Positions 59,463 through 64,000 of a stretch of 64,000 bases of DNA are shown here, one piece after another. The translations under genes and the position numbers were made by a program. A model generated the notes under the pieces. It made no database searches, was not told where the DNA came from, and worked only from the letters and a program-made list of their open reading frames with translations. This DNA is from an uncultured Candidatus Melainabacteria bacterium (GTDB taxonomy: Bacteria; Cyanobacteriota; Vampirovibrionia; Gastranaerophilales; Gastranaerophilaceae). Every line of letters starts with the position of its first letter. The first letter of the stretch is position 1. Location: positions 1-64,000 of the forward strand of contig CAKUXM010000006.1 of NCBI GenBank assembly GCA_934700335.1, given 5' to 3'.

Positions 59463-61142
59463 ATGATTGGTAAAATTAATAGTGGTGTAAATAATTTTTT
59501 CAAGCCTCAAAACAAGGCTAATAAATTAAAAGGTGAAACTGAATTAAGCGTTTTTTATATGAATGATGCTCATGGTGATATTAACCGTGCTGCAAATATG
59601 AAAACTGCGAAAGACTGTTTTGAAAAACAAAATAAAGCAGGTGCGCATTTAACTCTTGCTGCAGGTGATATGTTATATGGTAATGACCCTAAGAGAATTG
59701 GTTTTATTACAAAGTTCTTAAATGCAATGAAAATTGATGCGACTGCATTAGGTAACCATGAATTTCATTATGGTTCTGAATTTTTAGCTAAAAATCTTAA
59801 AAATATAGATACAACAGCTGTTTGCTGTAATATTGATATTCCAGAAGGTAATGGCTTAAAAGATAGAATGGCAGAAAAGAAATTAGTTAAATCTGCTGTA
59901 TTTATGAAGGGTGGTCATAAGTTTGGTATCATTGGTGCTTCTCCATTTGATACAGATATTACTGTTAAAGAAAAACAAGATGGTACTGGTATCAAGCAAA
60001 TGAGCGTTGACCAAACTATCAAAGCTATTAATGAAGAAGCTAAAAATTTAGAAAAACAAGGTATCAATAAAATTATTCTTTGTACTCACACAGGTTATGG
60101 CGAACATGCTGACCTAAGAATTGCAAAAGAAACAGAAGGTGTAGATATCATTATTGGTGGTCATTCTCACACTGTTATCGATGGTGCAAACAAAGAAGAC
60201 AAAGGTGGCGACCACAAATTAAACGTTGTTAAATCAAGAAGAGGCGAACCAGTTGTAATTACTCAAGCTGGTAAATTAAACAAATATGCAGGTTTTTTAA
60301 ATGTAATTTTTGATAAAAACGGTGTTATTAAAGAAGATTCAATTGTTAACAAACTTACTGATACGAAAGAATTCGCTCCTAATAAAGGTATTCAAAATAT
60401 TCTTACAGCAACATTAGGTCAAAACAAAGTTCTTTCAAATCCAAAACACACATATATGCCTATCAACGAATTCCAAGACAGATACATGGAAAATCCTGTT
60501 GTAAATGTAGTGTCTGATGCAATTTTAGCTGGTGCTAGAAAAGTTGATAAAGATGTAATAGCAGAGTTACACCCAACTAACAATTTGAAAAAATGTGTTG
60601 ATGGTCCTGTAACAACTTATAACGTAAAATATGATATGCTTCCATACAACTGTAATTATGCGATTGTTGAAATTACAGAAGAAGATTTAGTTAAGACTCT
60701 AGAAGCAACTTCTGGTAACTTATTCAAAGATTTTGATCCAGAACTTTTGAGATGTGCTGGCATGAGATACACGATTGATGAAAATGCAGATAAAGGTATT
60801 AATGGTCATATCAAATCATTAGAGTTTGTTGATGACAAAAATAATGTTATTAAATCAATTGATGTTAAAAATCCTTCAAAAACAAACAAATTAAAAATCG
60901 TTATGGATACTTTCTTATTTAAAGAAAAAAATACTAAAGATATCTTAGCACCTTATACAAAAGATGCAAAAAGTGTTGGTACAGAACAAGATTTATTCAT
61001 CAATTATTTAGAAGAAAACAAAGATGTTGATTTTGATAAAAAACCTGAAAAAAGAATTCAAATCAATTACCAAAACCTAGATAAATATTGTTACCAATAC
61101 CCAATGGAAGACAAATATGCAGCTTTAGGTATGAACAAATAA
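59463..61142 (+). CDS. 5'-nucleotidase-like metallophosphatase, tandem paralogue 1
   Basis: A 559-residue protein of the calcineurin-like / 5'-nucleotidase family. Metal-binding motifs are in order: SVFYMNDAHGD (DxH), LAAGDMLYG, TALGNHEFHYG, ILCTHTGYGEH and IIIGGHSHTVIDG. The C-terminal 5_nucleotid_C-type domain follows (about 320-540: VTTYNVKYDMLPYNCNYAIVEITEEDL). The ATG at 59463 aligns with the paralogue; an earlier ATG at 59415 would translate through the promoter motif and is rejected. Unlike UshA-type enzymes it has no signal peptide. The N-terminus (NSGVNNFFKPQ) is lineage-specific. Confidence 0.85.
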   Translation: MIGKINSGVNNFFKPQNKANKLKGETELSVFYMNDAHGDINRAANMKTAKDCFEKQNKAGAHLTLAAGDMLYGNDPKRIGFITKFLNAMKIDATALGNHEFHYGSEFLAKNLKNIDTTAVCCNIDIPEGNGLKDRMAEKKLVKSAVFMKGGHKFGIIGASPFDTDITVKEKQDGTGIKQMSVDQTIKAINEEAKNLEKQGINKIILCTHTGYGEHADLRIAKETEGVDIIIGGHSHTVIDGANKEDKGGDHKLNVVKSRRGEPVVITQAGKLNKYAGFLNVIFDKNGVIKEDSIVNKLTDTKEFAPNKGIQNILTATLGQNKVLSNPKHTYMPINEFQDRYMENPVVNVVSDAILAGARKVDKDVIAELHPTNNLKKCVDGPVTTYNVKYDMLPYNCNYAIVEITEEDLVKTLEATSGNLFKDFDPELLRCAGMRYTIDENADKGINGHIKSLEFVDDKNNVIKSIDVKNPSKTNKLKIVMDTFLFKEKNTKDILAPYTKDAKSVGTEQDLFINYLEENKDVDFDKKPEKRIQINYQNLDKYCYQYPMEDKYAALGMNK

Positions 61143-61179
61143 TTAATTGTAAAAATTATATTAAAACCTTAACAAAAGA

Positions 61180-61220
61180 GGCAATTTTATGAAGTTACGA
61201 ACCTTTATAGATATGTAGGT
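61180..61220 (+). promoter_or_regulatory. Two-block promoter motif before 5'-nucleotidase 2
   Basis: GGCAATTT at 61180, 28 bases, ATGTAGGT at 61213, with TTTATAGAT before it. The TATA box is shifted by two bases but the block spacing is exact. Confidence 0.7.
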
Positions 61221-61237
61221 AGTAATTAGGTTGTTTT

Positions 61238-62785
61238 ATGCTTAATAATATTGGAAACAGTTTTAAGCCAAAATATACGTCTAACGCATCGTTGAGTGTG
61301 TTTTACAACAATGATATGCATGGCGATTTGAAACGACTTTGTAAATTGAAAACTGCTAAAGATTGTTTTGAAAAACAAAATGTTACTATACCAAAGTTGA
61401 CACTTTCTGGTGGTGATATGTTTTTAGGCACAGACAAGAAAAGAAATAGTTTTCTTGTTGAATTTATGAATAAGTTCAAACTTGATGCGACAACACTTGG
61501 TAATCATGAATTTTCTGCAAAATCAAAAGGTTTAGCTGAAAATCTTGAAAAAGCTGAGTTTAAAACTGTTTGCGCAAATATAGAAGTTGATGAGAAAAAT
61601 GATTTAGCAAATAGATTAAAAGATAAAAAACTTGTCAAGTCTGCTACATTTATGAAGGGTGGGCACAAGTTTGGTATCATCGGTGCTGCGCCAATTGATT
61701 CATACATTGGTAAAAACGAAGTTGGAGAAAATCCAACAAAAGTTATGGATATTGATAAAACTATTAAAGCCATAAATGAAGAGGCTAAAAACTTGGAGTC
61801 TCAAGGTGTTAATAAAATTATTTTGTGCTCACATGTAGGTTATGGCGACGACAAAGACTTAAGAATTGCAAAAGAAACAGAAGGTGTAGATATCATTATT
61901 GGTGGTCATACTCACACTGTTATTGATGGTGTAAACACTGAAGATAAAGGCGAAAATGAAAAATTAAACCTTGTGATGTCAAAAAGAAATGAGCCAGTTT
62001 TGATTACACAAGCTGGTGGTTTAAATAAATATGCAGGATATTTGAACGTAGAATTTGATGAAAAAGGTGTTTTAAAACAGGATAAAATTATCAACAAGTT
62101 AGTAAATCTTGACGGTTTTGAAGACTCAAAATCAGTTGAAACTATAATGGAAAAATATCTTGGTAAAAATGAAACTTTAGCAACAATCAAAGGTTCTTAC
62201 AATCCTAAAAACCCTACAGAAGAAAGATTATTAGAAAATCCTATTCATTCACATTTTGGAAAAGCAATGCTTGAAAAATTTAAAGATGAAGGCGCTGAAG
62301 TTGCAGTATTTGGCGCACCAACATTGAGGGGTGGAGCAAACGAAAAAATTACTACTTACGACATAAAATATGCAATGCTTCCTTTTAATACAGAAATTGG
62401 TATTGTTGATATGACAGAAAAAGATTTGGTGAAAGTTTTAAATGCAAATTGGGATAAGTACCAACAAAAAGCTGTAATTCCAGATTTATGCAGAGCTTCT
62501 GGCATGTCATTTAGTGCTTCATCTCAACCAAAATTGAATGCAGAAGGCGAAAAAGTTTATATTGATGATATCAAATTAGACAACAACACTAAAATCAACG
62601 CATTAAACCCATCTGACAAAAAAATCAAAGTTGTTATTGATAAATATACATTAATGACTAAATTACCTGAAAAACTTGAAGAATTTAAGGCAACTTCAAC
62701 AGAACAAGAAGCAATGATTGATTACCTAAAAAATAGACAAGAAATTTCATTAGAAAATGAAAATAAGTTTGTTTATAAAGGCTAA
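61238..62785 (+). CDS. 5'-nucleotidase-like metallophosphatase, tandem paralogue 2
   Basis: A 515-residue paralogue of the preceding gene. SVFYNNDMHGD, LSGGDMFLG, TTLGNHEFSAK, ILCSHVGYGDD and IIIGGHTHTVIDG keep all metal ligands, and the C-terminal domain has APTLRGGANEKITTYDIKYAMLPFNTEIGIVDMTEKDLV. Again no signal peptide; the N-terminus MLNNIGNSFKPK resembles paralogue 1. A separate copy of the promoter motif in front suggests both copies are retained and expressed. The C-terminal region is shorter by about 40 residues. Confidence 0.85.
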   Translation: MLNNIGNSFKPKYTSNASLSVFYNNDMHGDLKRLCKLKTAKDCFEKQNVTIPKLTLSGGDMFLGTDKKRNSFLVEFMNKFKLDATTLGNHEFSAKSKGLAENLEKAEFKTVCANIEVDEKNDLANRLKDKKLVKSATFMKGGHKFGIIGAAPIDSYIGKNEVGENPTKVMDIDKTIKAINEEAKNLESQGVNKIILCSHVGYGDDKDLRIAKETEGVDIIIGGHTHTVIDGVNTEDKGENEKLNLVMSKRNEPVLITQAGGLNKYAGYLNVEFDEKGVLKQDKIINKLVNLDGFEDSKSVETIMEKYLGKNETLATIKGSYNPKNPTEERLLENPIHSHFGKAMLEKFKDEGAEVAVFGAPTLRGGANEKITTYDIKYAMLPFNTEIGIVDMTEKDLVKVLNANWDKYQQKAVIPDLCRASGMSFSASSQPKLNAEGEKVYIDDIKLDNNTKINALNPSDKKIKVVIDKYTLMTKLPEKLEEFKATSTEQEAMIDYLKNRQEISLENENKFVYKG

Positions 62786-62822
62786 GTTTTTTTGTAAAAT
62801 TTTGTTACAGTTCTGAAACATG

Positions 62823-62865
62823 CTGAAATTGAGTATTTCGGAAATACTTTATATACATGTAAAAG
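62823..62865 (+). promoter_or_regulatory. Two-block promoter motif (TGAAA type) before the 71-aa gene
   Basis: CTGAAAT at 62822, 28 bases after TGAAA, ATGTAAAAG at 62856, with TTTATATAC before it. CTGAAAT-tgagt-ATTTCGG is an imperfect inverted repeat. Confidence 0.6.
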
Positions 62866-62885
62866 ATTAGAGAGTGTATTTTTTT

Positions 62886-63101
62886 ATGACGCAAAATTTT
62901 GGAACATTAATCAAGACGAATAAATCGGATTTATACTACTTGAATAAAAATGATCAAAGAATGCGTTTTAACAATTCTAAAGACCCGATTTATTTTATCT
63001 TTGATACAATCGAAAATCGTCCAATGCAACAATTGGCAAAAGAATTTGTGCAAGATACATTCTATGAAATTGCTAATTTTGTATCAAAAGCAGTTCGTTA
63101 A
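62886..63101 (+). CDS. Small protein of unknown function (71 aa)
   Basis: A 71-residue protein (MTQNFGTLIKTNKSDLYYLN..., ending NFVSKAVR). A GTG four codons upstream is an alternative start; the ATG is preferred, although the ribosome site (AGAGAG) is about 10 bases away across a T-run. It has its own motif promoter and a terminator at 63131-63161. No family is recognised. It belongs by promoter with the other tiny proteins in the window. Confidence 0.65.
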   Translation: MTQNFGTLIKTNKSDLYYLNKNDQRMRFNNSKDPIYFIFDTIENRPMQQLAKEFVQDTFYEIANFVSKAVR

Positions 63102-63130
63102 CAAGTTCTATCGGAATATAATAGCAAATT

Positions 63131-63161
63131 AAAAACCTTGAATTTTCTTCAAGGTTTTTTT
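63131..63161 (+). terminator. Terminator of the 71-aa gene
   Basis: AAAAACCTTGAA-ttttc-TTCAAGGTTTTTTT. Confidence 0.9.
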
Positions 63162-63205
63162 ATTAAAAAATGCTTAAAATTATCATTACAATTGTAATAC
63201 ATGTA

Positions 63206-63234
63206 TTGAAAAAGGACTTTTGAAGTGTTATAAT
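63206..63234 (+). promoter_or_regulatory. Consensus sigma-70-type promoter of the last gene
   Basis: TTGAAA at 63206-63211, 17 bases, TATAAT at 63229-63234. This is a standard housekeeping promoter, unlike the two-block motif used by neighbouring genes. Confidence 0.65.
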
Positions 63235-63271
63235 TTCTGTACAAAAATATACATTTTACTAAGGAGTCTAT

Positions 63272-64000
63272 ATGGAAATCGGTGGTATAAAAATAGGATT
63301 GCCAAAAGTTGGTGCAAAAGCTAATGATAATAAAGCTTTAGCTAATTTAAAAGAACCTATTAAAGATACTTTTATAAGACATGATGACAATGAAGTTCGT
63401 AATGCAACTTCTGAATTTGAAAGTATTAAAAAGGCTGACGGTTCACAATATGATTTTGTAAATAAATGTGTTTTTCAAAAATTATACAAAGACGGCTTAA
63501 TTGATGTAGATACAGTTAAAGCTTTTAAAGATACAAAATTTGACCTTTACAATATGTCCTCAATCTATCAAATGAAAAAAGATAGAAAAGATGACAAATT
63601 CTTTGATAAGGTATTTAAAGCTATGGACAAGATTCCGAATGGAAAAGAAGCTACTGGCTTTAAACAAAATGTGTATGAGCCAACAAAAGAATTTACCTTA
63701 AAATTTGAAAAAACAAGTAATAAACTTGATGAAATAATAAACAGTAACTATAGAACTTTAGGTAAAACATACAAGTTTGATGCGGATTCTCTTGATGTTA
63801 TTGAGGAGACTAATTCAAAGATTGAAGCTGGTTTACTACCTCGTTTAAAGACAAGAACTTTTGACTACAGAAACCATACCGAAGTTAATAGAATTGATGG
63901 AATTAGCGCAGACGGTTTGTCAATGAAAAAACAAACTGTAAGAACTAATGACAAAGACGGAAACGTGGTTAAAGAAGAAGTTATGACTCCTTCTCAAGTA
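63272..64000 (+). CDS. Hypothetical protein, 5' part (cut by window edge)
   Basis: ATG at 63272 behind TAAGGAGT; the frame is open for 243 codons to the window end. It begins MEIGGIKIGLPKVGAKAND and is Lys/Asp-rich and helical. Near the cut the NHTEVNRIDGISADGLSMKK and NDKDGNVVKEE segments resemble the YD-like repeats in the middle of the HExxH protein at 6518-8098 (DPNGNRI, SPDGKVL), so it may be a related large protein. No signal peptide. Function unknown. Confidence 0.75.
   Translation, partial: MEIGGIKIGLPKVGAKANDNKALANLKEPIKDTFIRHDDNEVRNATSEFESIKKADGSQYDFVNKCVFQKLYKDGLIDVDTVKAFKDTKFDLYNMSSIYQMKKDRKDDKFFDKVFKAMDKIPNGKEATGFKQNVYEPTKEFTLKFEKTSNKLDEIINSNYRTLGKTYKFDADSLDVIEETNSKIEAGLLPRLKTRTFDYRNHTEVNRIDGISADGLSMKKQTVRTNDKDGNVVKEEVMTPSQV

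Noticed and set aside
1..64000. CRISPR array
   Set aside because: No regularly spaced direct repeats with unique spacers; the repeated words are dispersed and irregular.
1..64000. tRNA or rRNA genes
   Set aside because: I saw no T-arm GTTCRANNC context with matching acceptor stem and no rRNA signatures; by-eye inspection could miss one.

Overview
The window looks like a chromosome segment of an AT-rich, flagellated, Gram-negative-type bacterium, most likely a gut Candidatus Gastranaerophilales (Vampirovibrionia/Melainabacteria, the non-photosynthetic sister group of Cyanobacteria). This placement is inference. It rests on base composition, a ThrS that starts directly in its editing domain and a RecG with an N-terminal extension (both seen in cyanobacteria), and many lineage-specific Lys/Asn-rich proteins of unknown function. 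No tRNA, rRNA, CRISPR array, prophage or intact insertion sequence was seen.

Layout. 1-2.8 kb: two flagellin genes (the first cut by the window edge) in a sea of dispersed intergenic repeats. 2.8-6.5 kb: a two-component pair, tadA and a DUF2400 gene in one run. 6.5-8.1 kb: an HExxH metallopeptidase-like protein. 8.2-15.8 kb: murF-mraY-murD-ftsW-murG-folC and yajQ. 15.9-24.2 kb: a secreted protein, a 67-aa protein, nagZ, a periplasmic protein, a double M16 peptidase and recG. 24.3-30.2 kb: two tandem HNH-like proteins, yqeK-nadD, a 56-aa protein and a 449-aa protein. 30.3-32.8 kb: a LuxR-type response regulator, prmC and small genes. 33.1-37.3 kb: two large modular proteins sharing a C-terminal module. 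37.4-48 kb: PPi-dependent phosphofructokinase, thrS, gltX, recR-ybaB, a metzincin, accD-accA-prmA. 49-54.6 kb: yqeG, a U32 peptidase, pgi, fba, rpmI-rplT. 54.6-59.3 kb (minus strand): a REC/degenerate-GGDEF protein, an HDOD protein, and a transketolase subunit-ftsE-ftsX operon. 59.4-64 kb: tandem 5'-nucleotidase-like paralogues, a 71-aa protein and the start of another large protein.

The housekeeping genes are ordinary. Three signals stand out. (1) A 40-bp two-block promoter-like motif (a GGCAATTT or TGAAA block, 28 nt, then GAGTAAGG/ATGTAGG just after a TATA box) recurs at least ten times. It lies almost exclusively in front of lineage-specific proteins: the metallopeptidase, an HNH-like protein, the modular proteins, the 5'-nucleotidases and four tiny proteins. 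This looks like a regulon. (2) Two loci, at 39.7-39.95 kb and 49.05-49.29 kb, have the layout of type I toxin-antitoxin modules: a short hydrophobic peptide with a strong Shine-Dalgarno site, and an opposing promoter that would make an antisense RNA. (3) A mosaic of short palindromic intergenic repeats is scattered through the non-coding gaps.
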